DNA from: JAFGCL01 sp964492335
GTDB taxonomy: Bacteria; Chloroflexota; Dehalococcoidia; UBA2247; RBG-13-53-26
Direction: 5' to 3'
Assembly (NCBI GenBank): GCA_964492335.1
Contig: CAZBJX010000003.1
Coordinates: 62,001 to 126,000 of the forward strand
DNA: 64,000 bases
A program made the translations under genes and the position numbers. The first letter of the stretch is position 1. Every line of letters starts with the position of its first letter. The notes beneath the pieces are model-generated. The model did no database searches, had not been told where the DNA came from, and saw only the letters and a program-made list of their open reading frames with translations. Positions 32,634 to 41,958 of this stretch are shown here, one piece after another.

Positions 32634-33839
32634 ATGGACAGGATGGGGCATATCAGCCGGCTGGCCAGGGTCTCCCCTGGAAAGATCGTCCTGGTGGTGC
32701 TGGACGGCCTGGGCGGGCTGCCCGACCCGGCGACGGGGCTGACGGAGCTGGAGACGGCCAGGACCCCCAACCTGGACCGGCTGGCCAGGGAGGGCATCTG
32801 CGGCCTCTCCGAGCCGCTGGGGCCGGGGCTGACGCCGGGCAGCGGCCCGGGGCACCTGGGGCTCTTCGGGTATGACCCGTTCTCCTTCGTCATCGGCCGG
32901 GGGGTGCTGGAGGCCCTGGGCATCGACTTCCCGCTGGAGAAGGGGGAGGTGGCCGCCCGGGGCAACTTCTGCACCGTGGACGGGAAGGGCCTGATTACCG
33001 ACCGGCGGGCGGGCCGTATCTCGACCCGGGTCTGCCGCGAGCTGTGCGGGGAGCTGGGGGGGATCGCGCTGCCCGGGGTGGAGGCCCTGGTGACGGCGGT
33101 CGAGGGCCACCGGTTCCTGCTGGTGCTGCGGGGCGCCGGCCTGTCGCCGGACCTGGCCGACTCCGACCCGCAGCTGACGGGCGTGGCGCCCCCGGATGTG
33201 GCGGCCCTTTCCGAGGGGGCCGGGGCCACCGCGGCCCTGGTCAACCAGTGGGTGGGGAAGGCCCGGGAGGTGCTGGCCGGGCACCACCCGGCCAACATGG
33301 TGGTGCTGCGGGGCTTCTCGGAGCTGCCCCACCTGCCGTCCATGGGGGAGCTGTTCAAGCTGGACCCGGTGGCCATCGCCGCCTACCCCATGTACCGGGG
33401 GCTGGCCCGCCTGGTGGGGATGAAGGTGGTCTCCTGCGGGCGGGAGCTTGCGGATGAGTTCGCCGTGCTGGAGCAGCACTACGCGGGGCACGACTACCTC
33501 TTCCTGCACATCAAGAAGACCGACACGGCCGGCGAGGACGGCGACTTCCGGCGCAAGGTGGAGGCCATCGAGGAGGTGGACGCGCTGATGCCGCGGGTGG
33601 TGGCGCTGGGGCCGGACGTTATCGCGGTGACCGGGGACCACTCCACGCCGGCGCGGATGAAGGCCCACAGCTGGCACCCGGTCCCTTTCCTGCTGCGCTC
33701 GCCGCTTTGCCGGCCCGACGAGGCGGCCGAGTTCTCGGAGCGGGCCTGCGCCAGGGGCGGGCTGGGGCGCTTCCCGGCGCTGGACATCACGCCGCTGGCC
33801 CTGGCCCATGCGCAGAAGCTGGCCAAGTACGGTGCCTGA
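32634..33839 (+). CDS. apgM: Cofactor-independent phosphoglycerate mutase, archaeal type
   Basis: 401 residues. Alkaline-phosphatase-superfamily features: IVLVVLDGLGGLPDP with the first metal-binding Asp, TPNLDRLAREGICGL, PGSGPGHLGLFGYDP with the catalytic Ser region, and TGDHSTPARMKAHSWHPVPFLL near the C-terminus. This matches the archaeal ApgM group rather than the longer bacterial GpmI, a choice common in Chloroflexota. It interconverts 3- and 2-phosphoglycerate. The 3' end runs into a 19-bp tandem repeat. Confidence 0.93.
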   Translation: MDRMGHISRLARVSPGKIVLVVLDGLGGLPDPATGLTELETARTPNLDRLAREGICGLSEPLGPGLTPGSGPGHLGLFGYDPFSFVIGRGVLEALGIDFPLEKGEVAARGNFCTVDGKGLITDRRAGRISTRVCRELCGELGGIALPGVEALVTAVEGHRFLLVLRGAGLSPDLADSDPQLTGVAPPDVAALSEGAGATAALVNQWVGKAREVLAGHHPANMVVLRGFSELPHLPSMGELFKLDPVAIAAYPMYRGLARLVGMKVVSCGRELADEFAVLEQHYAGHDYLFLHIKKTDTAGEDGDFRRKVEAIEEVDALMPRVVALGPDVIAVTGDHSTPARMKAHSWHPVPFLLRSPLCRPDEAAEFSERACARGGLGRFPALDITPLALAHAQKLAKYGA

Positions 33840-33909
33840 CCCGGGGTACGGAGCCTGACCTTGGGTGCGGAGCCTGACCCGGTGTACGGAGCCTGACCCG
33901 GGGTGCGGC
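33834..33909. repeat. 19-bp tandem repeat, four copies
   Basis: Four head-to-tail 19-base units at 33834, 33853, 33872 and 33891, each starting GCCTGACC and ending TRCGGA or TGCGGC. The first unit contains the apgM stop codon. The tract fills most of the gap to tpiA. Confidence 0.9.
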
Positions 33910-33961
33910 GGCCGCGGGCCCGTGGCGGCGGCCGCTGGGAGAACGTCGAGAGAGGAGTGAA

Positions 33962-34723
33962 ATGCGTTTGCCGATTATCGCCGGAAACTGGAAGATGAAC
34001 ACCACCATCGAGGAGGCGGTGGCGCTGGTGCGGGACATGCTGGGTGGCCTGCAGGACATCGAGGGGGCGGAGAAGGTGGTCTGCCCGCCCTTCGTGTCGC
34101 TGGCCGCGGTCAGGCCGGTGCTGGAGCGCTCATCGGTCAGGCTCGGGGCCCAGAACATGCATTTCGAAGAGAAGGGGGCCTTCACCGGGGAGGTGTCCCC
34201 GGGCATGCTGGCCGGGCTCTGCCACTACGTCATCATAGGTCATTCCGAGAGGCGGCAGCTCTTCGGCGAGACGGACGAGACCGTCAACCGTAAGGTGAAG
34301 GCGGCCCTCAAGTTCAAGCTCCTGCCCATCATGTGCGTGGGCGAGACCCTGGCCGAGAACGAGGCCGGCAAGACCGAGGAGGTGGTCACCAGACAGGTGA
34401 AGAAGGGCCTGGAGGGGATCGACAATCCGGGCGGCCTGGTCATCGCCTACGAGCCCATCTGGGCCATAGGCACCGGCAAGGCGGCCACCGGCAAGCAGGC
34501 CAACGCCACCATCGGGCTGGTGCGCCGGACGGTGCGGGACCTCTACGGCGCGGCTGTGGCCGACGCGCTGCGCATCCAGTACGGGGGCAGCGTGACCGCG
34601 GCCAATATCGTGGAGTTCGTCTCTCAGCCGGAGATAGACGGCGGCCTGGTGGGTGGGGCCAGCCTCAAGGCCCCCGAGTTCGTCAGCATCGTGGAGCAGA
34701 CCGCCAAGACCAGGCCCTCATGA
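33962..34723 (+). CDS. tpiA: Triosephosphate isomerase
   Basis: 253 residues. The catalytic residues are all visible: Lys in GNWKMN, His in IIGHSERRQLFGE and the general-base Glu in AYEPIWAIGTGKAA. The phosphate-binding GGSV and GGASLK segments close the barrel. It interconverts DHAP and glyceraldehyde 3-phosphate. GAGAGGAGTGAA precedes the ATG. It is separated from apgM by the repeat tract and overlaps miaA by four bases (ATGA). Confidence 0.97.
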   Translation: MRLPIIAGNWKMNTTIEEAVALVRDMLGGLQDIEGAEKVVCPPFVSLAAVRPVLERSSVRLGAQNMHFEEKGAFTGEVSPGMLAGLCHYVIIGHSERRQLFGETDETVNRKVKAALKFKLLPIMCVGETLAENEAGKTEEVVTRQVKKGLEGIDNPGGLVIAYEPIWAIGTGKAATGKQANATIGLVRRTVRDLYGAAVADALRIQYGGSVTAANIVEFVSQPEIDGGLVGGASLKAPEFVSIVEQTAKTRPS

Positions 34724-35634
34724 GGACCGTGGTGGCCGTGGTGGGCCCCACGGCCGTGGGGAAGAGCCGGCTGGCGGTCGTGCTGGCCCGGGCCTTCGGC
34801 GGGGAGATCATCAGCGCGGACAGCCGCCAGGTCTACCGCTACATGGATATCGGCACCGCCAAGCCGACGGCCCAGGAGCGCTGCGCCGTGGCCCACCACC
34901 TGATCGACGTGGTGGACCCGGATGAGGAGTTCAGCGTGGCCCTCTACCAGCCGCTGGCCGCCGGGGCCATCGGCCGGGTCCTCCGGGCGGGCAGGCTGCC
35001 CATCCTGGTGGGCGGCAGCGGCCTCTACGTCTGGTCGGTGGCGGAGGGGTGGGTGGTGCCGCGTGTCGCGCCTGACCCGGAGCTGAGGCGGCGCCTGGAG
35101 GCGCAGGCCGCCGCCGGGGGCGGCGGGCCCCTGCACCGCGAGCTCGCCAGACTGGACCCGGGGGCGGCCGCCTCCATCGATGCCCGCAACGTGCGGCGGG
35201 TGGTCCGCGCCCTGGAGATATATCACACCACCGGGCGGCCGGGAACGGAGCGGCGGCTCAAGCGCCCGCCGCCGTTCGCCACCCTGGTCCTGGGGCTGAC
35301 CGCCGAGAGGAAGCGCCTCTACCAGATGATCGACCGGCGGGTGGACCGCATGATGGAGCAGGGCCTGGAGCAGGAGGTGAGGGGGCTGCTGGGGAGGGGC
35401 TACGACCCCGGGCTGCCTTCCATGTCCAGCGTGGGCTACCGGGAAATCCGGGAGTTCATCGCCGGCCGGCTGGGCCTGGCCGCGGCCGTGCAGCGCATCA
35501 AGTTCCAGACGCATCGCTTCGCCCGTCAGCAGTATGCCTGGTTTCGGCCTGGCGACCCGCGGGTCCGCTGGTTCGATGTCGACCGGGACCCCGAGGCAGG
35601 GGCACTGGAGGCCGTTCGAGAGGCGGTGGGCTAG
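34720..35634 (+). CDS. miaA: tRNA dimethylallyltransferase
   Basis: 304 residues from the ATG overlapping the tpiA stop. P-loop VVGPTAVGKSRL, the substrate motif ISADSRQVYRYMDIGTAKP, LIDVVDPDEEFSV and LVGGSGLYVWSV are diagnostic. It prenylates A37 of tRNAs that read codons starting with U, such as the tRNA-Ser(TGA) and tRNA-Tyr(GTA) in this window. It is complete and followed immediately by the peptidase-MA gene. Confidence 0.95.
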   Translation: MRTVVAVVGPTAVGKSRLAVVLARAFGGEIISADSRQVYRYMDIGTAKPTAQERCAVAHHLIDVVDPDEEFSVALYQPLAAGAIGRVLRAGRLPILVGGSGLYVWSVAEGWVVPRVAPDPELRRRLEAQAAAGGGGPLHRELARLDPGAAASIDARNVRRVVRALEIYHTTGRPGTERRLKRPPPFATLVLGLTAERKRLYQMIDRRVDRMMEQGLEQEVRGLLGRGYDPGLPSMSSVGYREIREFIAGRLGLAAAVQRIKFQTHRFARQQYAWFRPGDPRVRWFDVDRDPEAGALEAVREAVG

Positions 35635-36798
35635 GTGAAGAGAGCCCGGCTGGCCCTGGCGGCGGTGCTGTTCCTGGCGGCCTGGCTGCTGCCGCTCTCC
35701 TGCTGGCCGGGCGGCGGGCCGGGCCAGGGGCCGGAGGTGGTGGAGGGAGAGACGGTGGAAGTCGGGGGGTTCACCGTCACCCTGGGGGACCCCGAGGTGG
35801 ACTTCCCGCGCTCCATCGTGTTCAGGATGGCGGCCGAGAGCGACGCCGCCATAACCGGCATCTCCCTTCAGTACCGGATGGACCGGATGAGCATCTTCCC
35901 GGTCACCAGCGTGGTCTTCCCGGACTTCGCCCCGGGGGAGGAGACCACGGCGGCCTGGACCTGGGAGATGGAACAGACCGGCGGGCTGCCGCCGGGCGCG
36001 GGCCTGACCTACTGGTGGTCACTGGAGGATGCCTCCGGGCGCCGCGCGGACACCCCGGAGCGCAGGACCGTCTTCGAAGACGGGCGCCACCAGTGGCAGG
36101 AGATTGAGGGGGTGGGCTTCACCCTCTACTGGTACAGGGGCGACAGCCTCTTCGCCCGGCAGCTGGCCGACGCCGGCGAGGAGGCGCTGGAGCTGCTGGG
36201 CCGGGATGTGGGGGCCAGGCCCTCGATGGCCATCCGGGTCTACATCTACGGCAGCAGCGGCGATCTGCAGGGCTCCCTCATCTTCCCCGACGAGTGGACC
36301 GGGGGGGTGGCCTTCACGGAGTACTCTGTTGTGGCGCTGGGCATCTCCCCCGGCGAACTGGACTGGGGGCTGCGGGCCATGGCGCACGAGATGGCGCACC
36401 TGGTGGTCCACCAGGCTACCATGAACGGCTACGGGGTCTCCCTGCCCACCTGGATGGACGAGGGCCTGGCCATGTACGCCGAGGGCCCGCTGGCCGCGGG
36501 CTTCGCCTCGGTCCTGGACTCGGCCGTCAGAGAGGGCCGGCTGGACTCCGTCCAGAGCCTGGCCAGCTCCTTCCCGGCGGACACCGGGGCCGCGTACCTG
36601 GCCTACGCCGAGAGCTACAGCCTGGTCGACTACCTGCTGGAGAAGCACGGCGGGCAGGAGAAGATGCTGGAGTACCTGGGGGCCATCCGGGGCGGCAGCG
36701 GCCACGAGGACGCCCTCCTGGCGGTGTACGGGCTGTCCCCGGCGGCCCTGGATGCGCTCTGGAAGTCACACCTAGGGGTGGCGGTGACCGCCCCATGA
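35635..36798 (+). CDS. Secreted peptidase-MA (gluzincin) family protein
   Basis: 387 residues from a GTG directly after the miaA stop. The signal peptide ends around LLPLSC, possibly a lipoprotein cysteine although the lipobox is not ideal. Residues ~45-130 form a beta-rich domain; the second half has the zinc motif MAHEMAHLVVH (HExxH, near residue 250) and WMDEGLAMYAEG with the third ligand Glu. This is the MA clan arrangement of PF13485-type peptidases. It probably acts outside the membrane. It overlaps the next gene (ATGA). Confidence 0.8.
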   Translation: MKRARLALAAVLFLAAWLLPLSCWPGGGPGQGPEVVEGETVEVGGFTVTLGDPEVDFPRSIVFRMAAESDAAITGISLQYRMDRMSIFPVTSVVFPDFAPGEETTAAWTWEMEQTGGLPPGAGLTYWWSLEDASGRRADTPERRTVFEDGRHQWQEIEGVGFTLYWYRGDSLFARQLADAGEEALELLGRDVGARPSMAIRVYIYGSSGDLQGSLIFPDEWTGGVAFTEYSVVALGISPGELDWGLRAMAHEMAHLVVHQATMNGYGVSLPTWMDEGLAMYAEGPLAAGFASVLDSAVREGRLDSVQSLASSFPADTGAAYLAYAESYSLVDYLLEKHGGQEKMLEYLGAIRGGSGHEDALLAVYGLSPAALDALWKSHLGVAVTAP

Positions 36799-38701
36799 GG
36801 CGGCCGGCGACAGCAGGCAGCGCCCGGGGCACGGGGAGGCCCGACGCCACCGGCCGGGCCCGGCCGGCCCGGCGGCCCGTAATGGACGGCCTCTGCCGGG
36901 TGTGGCTGGCCCTGGCCTGTGGGCATCATGGCCGGCCAGGCCCACATCCACGCCGCCGGGTGTGGCTGACCCTGGCTCTGGCCCTTCTGGCCCTGCTCTG
37001 CCTGGGCGGCAGCTGCTTCGGGGGCGGGCCTGGACCGNNNNNNNNNNNNNNNNNNNNNNNNNNNNNNNNNNNNNNNNNNNNNNNNNNNNNNNNNNNNNNN
37101 NNNNNNNNNNNNNNNNNNNNNNNNNNNNNNNNNNNNNCCTTCTGGCCCTGCTCTGCCTGGGCGGCAGCTGCTTCGGGGGCGGGCCTGGACCGGAGCTCTC
37201 CATTCCTGGCGGGGACACGCTGGTGCTGGCGGACTCGGACCCGTCGACCCTGGACCCGGCCCTGGCGCGGGAGACGGGCTCGGTGGGCTACATAATGCAG
37301 ATATTCAGCGGGCTGGTCACCTTCGACGCCGCCATGGAACTGGCGCCGGACATCGCCGAGAGCTGGGAGACGGACGGGGCGGGCACGGTCTACACCTTCC
37401 ACCTGCGGCGGGGCGCGGCCTTCCATGACGGCCGGGAGGTGACCGCGGCGGACTTCAAGTACTCCTGGGAGAGGGCCTGTGACCCGGCCACCGGCTCTCA
37501 GACCGCCGGGACCTATCTCAACGACATAGTGGGGGCCCGTGACAGGCTGGCGGGCGATGCCGGCGAAGTCCGCGGCGTCCAGGTGCTGGACGACCACACG
37601 CTGCAGGTCACCATCGACGGTCCCAGGGCCTACTTCCTGGCCAAGCTGGCCCAGCCGGTGGCCTTCGTCGTGGACCGGGAGGAGGCGGACGGCGGCGGGG
37701 AGTGGTGGCGCCAGCCCAATGGCACCGGGCCCTTCAGGCTGGCGGGCTGGAAGCGCGGTGAGCTCCTCCTCCTGGAGAGGAACGAGGGCTACTACGGAGA
37801 GAAGGCGAAGGTGGGCCACGTGGCGTTCCTCTTCAATGCCGGCTACTCCATGCAGCTCTACGAGCAGGGCCGGATCGACGTGGCCGGCGTTTCCATCTAC
37901 AGCCTGGAGAGGGTGATGGACGAGGCCAACGCCCTGCATCCCCAGCTGGCGATCTTCCCCCAGTACAGCGTCACCTACCTGGGCTTCAACTGCGCCGCGG
38001 GGCCCTTCGCCGATGCCAGGGTGCGCCGGGCCTTCTGCCTGGCGACGGACAGGGAGAGGGTGGTCAGCCGGGTCCTCCTGGGCTCCGTGCAGGCGGCCGG
38101 CGGACTGGTGCCCCAGGGGATGATGGGCCTGGATGCCGGCCCGGAGGGGTCCGGTCATGACGTGGCTGCCGCCAGGGCCCTGCTGGAGGAGGCGGGCTAT
38201 GGCCCCGGCGGGAGCCCGCTCAGGGTGAGGGTTACCCTGCCGGGCAGCGCCGGGAGCGTGTCCCCTTACTTCACCGCCATCCTCTTCCAGTGGCAGGAGG
38301 CCCTGGGGGCCCAGGTGGAGGTGCGGCAGCTGGATTACGACGCCTACTTCGACCGGCTGGGCCAGGAGCTGGACGACGTGTTCTACTACGGCTGGTCGGC
38401 CGACTACCCGGACCCCCAGGACTTCCTGGACGTCCTCTTCCGCAGCGACAGCGTCAACAACCCCGGCCGGTACGTCGACGCCGCCTACGACGCCCTCCTG
38501 GACCTGGCCGCAGTGGAGCCGGATGAGGTGGCCCGCGCCGGGCTGTACCGCCAGGCGGAGGACAGGCTCCTGGCCGAGGACGCCGCCTGCCTGCCCCTGT
38601 GGTTCGGGAGGAGCTACCTGCTCATCAAGCCCCGGGTGAAGGGGTATGCCCTGAGCCCCCTGGGGTACCCGCTGCTGGCCGGCGTGTCGCTGGCCGGCTG
38701 A
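36795..38701 (+). CDS. Extracellular solute-binding protein family 5 (oligopeptide type), interrupted by a scaffold gap
   Basis: After the gap the protein reads LVLADSDPSTLDPALARET, DIAESWETDGAGTVYTFHLR and HDGREVTAADFKYSWERA, the classic opening of DppA/OppA-type binding lipoproteins, and ends with PLWFGRSYLLIKPRVKGY. Before the gap is a signal peptide with LLALLCLGGSCFGGG (lipoprotein Cys). The 55 bases on each side of the 100 N are identical. If that overlap is collapsed (155 bases removed) the two parts join in one frame: 583 residues from the ATG at 36795, or 554 from the ATG at 36882. No permease genes are adjacent, so it may work with distant permeases or as a receptor. Confidence 0.88.
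37038..37137. other. Scaffold gap of 100 N
   Basis: Exactly 100 N, flanked by an identical 55-base sequence (36983-37037 and 37138-37192). This looks like two contig ends that overlap but were not merged, so there is probably no missing sequence. Confidence 0.9.
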
Positions 38702-38749
38702 GGCGTGTTGTTGCCTTCTTCGCGCCGGGCGATGTGGTACCATCGGAGT

Positions 38750-39919
38750 GTGAGCGCCATTGGCTTCCTGCGCGGCGCCCGGCGGCTTCCCGCGGCGGCC
38801 CTGTGGGCCGCCTGCCTGGTCCTGGCGGCGCTTACCTTCTGGGGCTGCGGGCAGGGCCCTGGGGATGACGGCGGCTCCCGGCACAGGCTGCCGGTGGACC
38901 CGGGCAGCATCCCCGGTGGGTACGGCGCCGGGGTCAACCCCACCGGCGACCCCATCGGCGGAGGGGAAGGCTACAGCCGCATCGTGGCCCCCGACTCCGC
39001 CGACTACGTGGTCAGCACCACCGCCGGGCTGCTGGCCGCCCTGTCCCGGGCCTCCTCCGGGGACGTGGTGTACGTGGAGGACGGCGCCCGGATCAACCTT
39101 ACCGGCAAGGAGGACATCGCCGTCGGCCGGGGGGTGACCCTGGCCAGCGGGAGGGGGCGGGGCGGGTCGGAGGGCGCCCTGCTGTACGCGGACGATACGT
39201 CCGCCTCCGGCTTCCCCTCGTTGATCGAGATCGGCCGGGGTGGGCGGGTGACGGGCCTGCGGGTGCGGGGGCCCAACGGGACCACGTCCCGGGCCTTTCC
39301 CCTGTACACCGGGCTGGTGGCCGCGGGGGACGATGTTGAGGTGGACAACTGCGAGATCTTCAACTGGCCCCAGGCCGGCGCCGGGGTGGGGAGCCGCCAC
39401 TACGCGCACTTCCACCACAACCACATCCATCACTGCCAGGCCGACGGGTTCGGCTACGGGGTCATCGTTGCCGGCGGCACGGCGCTGATAGAGGCCAACT
39501 ACTTCGACTACTACCGTCACGCCATAGCGGGCGCCAGGGGCTACCCGGCCAGCAGCTACGAGGCGCGCTACAACATCTGCGGGCCCAACGCCACCAACAC
39601 CGCCTTCGACATGCACGGCGGGAACGACGGGCCCTCCTGGGGGTTCGACGAGGGGCCGGACTCCGGCGTTCCCGCGGGGGGAACGGTGCTCATCCACCAC
39701 AACACCTTCCAGGCCACCGGCGGCAACCGCATCAGCGTGGGCATCAGGGGGGTGCCCGTCGACACCTGCCAGGTCTACGGGAACTGGACGTACTGGGACG
39801 AACAGTACTCCGAGGAGGTCTTCAAGCAGTACCTGGAGGGCCTCGGCCTCCAGCCCTACGTCAGGATGCAGGTGCACGACAACTGGTACGGGACGGGTGG
39901 CCCGCCTGCGGCCGAATGA
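38750..39919 (+). CDS. Lipoprotein with right-handed beta-helix (pectate-lyase-like)
   Basis: About 389 residues from the GTG at 38750 (CGGAG just before it); the frame is open back to 38705. The signal peptide ends in LTFWGCG, a good lipobox. The body has beta-helix repeats: DVVYVEDGARINLTG, GVTLASGRGRGG, VTGLRVRGPNG, VEVDNCEIFNW, FHHNHIHHCQADGFGYG and LIHHNTFQATGGN. This is the pectate lyase/polysaccharide-degrading superfamily fold. No clear catalytic Asp cluster could be assigned. An extended -10 (TGTGGTACCAT, 38733-38743) sits just before the GTG, so the mRNA may be nearly leaderless. Confidence 0.8.
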   Translation: MSAIGFLRGARRLPAAALWAACLVLAALTFWGCGQGPGDDGGSRHRLPVDPGSIPGGYGAGVNPTGDPIGGGEGYSRIVAPDSADYVVSTTAGLLAALSRASSGDVVYVEDGARINLTGKEDIAVGRGVTLASGRGRGGSEGALLYADDTSASGFPSLIEIGRGGRVTGLRVRGPNGTTSRAFPLYTGLVAAGDDVEVDNCEIFNWPQAGAGVGSRHYAHFHHNHIHHCQADGFGYGVIVAGGTALIEANYFDYYRHAIAGARGYPASSYEARYNICGPNATNTAFDMHGGNDGPSWGFDEGPDSGVPAGGTVLIHHNTFQATGGNRISVGIRGVPVDTCQVYGNWTYWDEQYSEEVFKQYLEGLGLQPYVRMQVHDNWYGTGGPPAAE

Positions 39920-40051
39920 GGGGCATCCGCTCCGTCAGCAGCGCGGGCGGGCAATCGACAGTCTCCTCTGCCAGCGTCCGGGCGGCCGGCAGGTGATGCC
40001 CCCCATTGCCGCGGGCGCCGGCCGCAACCCGGGCGGCGGGCAGGCCCCCGG

Positions 40052-40522
40052 CTAGGAGGAAGCGGGCGGCGGGGCGGCCGGCTTCTGGCTGGTGGCGGCG
40101 TCGGCGGGGGCCGGCTTCTGGCCGGGGGTGGCGTCGGCGGGGGCCGCCTTGGGCTTCTCCGCGGCAGCCGGCCTGGGCCTCTGCGGGGCAGCGGGCCGGG
40201 GCCCGGCGGGGGCCGTCCTGGGCCTCTCCGGGCCACGGGCCTCTCCTCCCCTGGCCGGCGGTCTCCGGGCGGGGGCCGTCCTGGGCCTCCTGGGGGCGGC
40301 AGGCGGGGCGGAGGTGGCGATGGTGGCGGGGGCGGCCACCGGCTCCCTGGCCGGGACTGCCTCCCCGGGCACTCCGCGCCTCCAGAAGACCCCGTTGCTG
40401 ACGGTAATGGTCATGCCGCACTTAGAGCAGAGCACGCGGTACGGGGGCATGGGCGGGGGCTCCACTGCGGTGACCAGGCGCCGACAGTTGGAGCAGTAGA
40501 TCTTCTTGACGCACAATCTCAT
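40052..40522 (-). CDS. Zinc-ribbon protein with Ala/Pro-rich tail
   Basis: 156 residues from the ATG at 40522, with GGAGGT 7 bases upstream. The first ~45 residues form a zinc ribbon (IYCSNCRRLV and VLCSKCGMTI, two CxxC pairs). From about residue 55 the protein becomes a long tail of Ala, Pro, Arg and Lys with repeated RPRTAP and KPAPADA-like blocks. Such proteins may bind nucleic acid or act as cytoplasmic scaffolds; no function can be given. It is monocistronic and expressed from an extended -10 promoter just upstream. Confidence 0.65.
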   Translation of the reverse strand: MRLCVKKIYCSNCRRLVTAVEPPPMPPYRVLCSKCGMTITVSNGVFWRRGVPGEAVPAREPVAAPATIATSAPPAAPRRPRTAPARRPPARGGEARGPERPRTAPAGPRPAAPQRPRPAAAEKPKAAPADATPGQKPAPADAATSQKPAAPPPASS

Positions 40523-40548
40523 TGACGAACCTCCGTTGTTCCCCATCA

Positions 40549-40557
40549 GTTATACCA
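40549..40557 (-). promoter_or_regulatory. Extended -10 promoter of the zinc-ribbon gene
   Basis: Minus strand TGG-TATAAC; the TATAAC is at 40549-40554. The start would be near 40542, about 20 bases before the ATG. No good -35 element. Confidence 0.5.
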
Positions 40558-40639
40558 TGGGGGGCGGTCCGCCCGCCAGTTGGGGGCCCCTGCCGCGCGG
40601 GCCTGAGGGCCAAGGCCGGTCAGCCGGGGCGGGAGATGG

Positions 40640-40727
40640 CGGAGGGGGTGGGATTCGAACCCACGCTGGCCACTGGGACCAGAACGGTTTTCAAGACCGT
40701 CTCCATAAACCGCTCGGACACCCCTCC
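40640..40727 (-). tRNA. tRNA-Ser (TGA anticodon)
   Basis: 88 bases. Acceptor GGAGGGG/CCCCTCC with discriminator G, anticodon stem ACGGT/ACCGT around CTTGAAA (anticodon TGA), a long class II variable arm, and T-loop GGTTCGAATCC. CCA is not encoded. Confidence 0.95.
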
Positions 40728-40835
40728 GCGGCGCCGGGCAGTTCATTGTAGCTTGGGGAGAAGGCATCGTCAAAGGGCCTGGCCTGCCTGCGGGGGGCGG
40801 GGCTTCCCCGGCAGCGGCCGCCCCCATCCGCTGCC

Positions 40836-40864
40836 TTGACACCCTTCATGCGCTGCACTATGCT
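40836..40864 (+). promoter_or_regulatory. Promoter of the M28 peptidase gene
   Basis: Perfect TTGACA (40836-40841), 17-base spacer, TATGCT (40859-40864). It is followed by a ~65-base leader with a CACGGCC...GGCCGTG hairpin before the GTG start. Confidence 0.7.
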
Positions 40865-40936
40865 GGGCACATTCCACGGATTTCTCCTCGTCACGGCCGG
40901 CCTGAGGCGGGCCGTGGCCGGTTACGAGAACGACCT

Positions 40937-41893
40937 GTGAAGCATCTGAGGGCATGGCTTCTCCTTCTGGCACTGGCGCCGGTGGTTGCTGTCTGGGGTG
41001 CCGGCTGCAGCGCCGGCCCCGGGGAGGATGAGGTTGCCAACCCCGTCATCGCCCGGATGCTCTCCTGGGTGAGCGAGGACAACATCAGGGACAGCACCCT
41101 GGCCCTTGAGGAGTTCGGGACCCGGGCCTACCCCGCCTCCGGCTTCACCCGCGGGAACGAGGAGGCCGCCGCATGGATCTACAGCCAGCTGGAAGCCGTT
41201 CCGGGGCTTGAGGTGGAGTACCAGAGCGCCCACCGGAACGTGATCGCCACCCTCCCGGGGGACTCGATGGTCTTCATCGTGGGGGCCCACTACGACTGCA
41301 TGCCCGAGACGGGCCCGGCCCCCGGCGCCTCGGACAACGGCGTCGGTGTGGGCATGGTGCTGGAGATGGCCAGGGTCATGGCCCAGCATGAGTTCCGGCA
41401 CACCGTGGTGTTCGCTTTCTGGAACGGCGAAGAGCGGGGGCACCTGGGGAGCCGCGCGTATGTGGCCGAGATGGCGGCCGGAGGTGTCCACCTGAGGTTC
41501 TACCACAACGTGGACTCGGCGGCCTACGACCCCGATGAAGAGTACAGCCTTGACATAATCAGCAATGCGGAGTCGACGTGGGTGGCCCGGCTATTCGTGC
41601 GGCAGAACGACCTGTACCGGACGGGCTTCTCCCTGACGCGCAACCGCCACCACTGCGGGAGCGACCACAAGTCGTTCTGGGAGGGCGGCTACACGGCCAC
41701 CACCACCCACTCCAACGGCGGGGACCACAACGGGCACTCGCCGGCAGCGCACACGGCGGATGACCGCCTCACCCCCGGGAACGTCTCGATTCCCTATGCG
41801 AGCCGCCACTGCCAGTTGACGATGGCCGTGCTGGCGGAGAGCGCCGAGTGCATCAGCCCCGCCGGTGAGGCGGGGGCCGGGCCCCCGCCATAG
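40937..41893 (+). CDS. M28-family zinc aminopeptidase lipoprotein
   Basis: 318 residues from a GTG. The signal peptide ends in AVWGAGCSAG, a lipoprotein site. Metal ligands of the M28 di-zinc site are visible: GAHYDC (His, Asp), GASDNGVGV (bridging Asp), FWNGEERGHLGS (Glu-Glu), HNVDSAAY (Asp) and a late His in AAHTADD. It probably trims peptides at the outer face of the membrane. It is expressed alone from the promoter at 40836-40864. A GC-rich inverted repeat at 41869-41889 covers its last codons and may help end transcription. Confidence 0.9.
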   Translation: MKHLRAWLLLLALAPVVAVWGAGCSAGPGEDEVANPVIARMLSWVSEDNIRDSTLALEEFGTRAYPASGFTRGNEEAAAWIYSQLEAVPGLEVEYQSAHRNVIATLPGDSMVFIVGAHYDCMPETGPAPGASDNGVGVGMVLEMARVMAQHEFRHTVVFAFWNGEERGHLGSRAYVAEMAAGGVHLRFYHNVDSAAYDPDEEYSLDIISNAESTWVARLFVRQNDLYRTGFSLTRNRHHCGSDHKSFWEGGYTATTTHSNGGDHNGHSPAAHTADDRLTPGNVSIPYASRHCQLTMAVLAESAECISPAGEAGAGPPP

Positions 41894-41958
41894 GCCGTCA
41901 GGTTGCCCGTCGCCCCGTCGCCGCAGGCTTCTCGGGTGACGCGCAGAGTCCCCCCTTG

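Noticed and set aside
30873..33809. 978-codon minus-strand frame over pgk and apgM
   Set aside because: Antisense shadow of two certain glycolytic genes.
33834..33909. CRISPR array
   Set aside because: Units are directly adjacent with no spacers; a plain tandem repeat.
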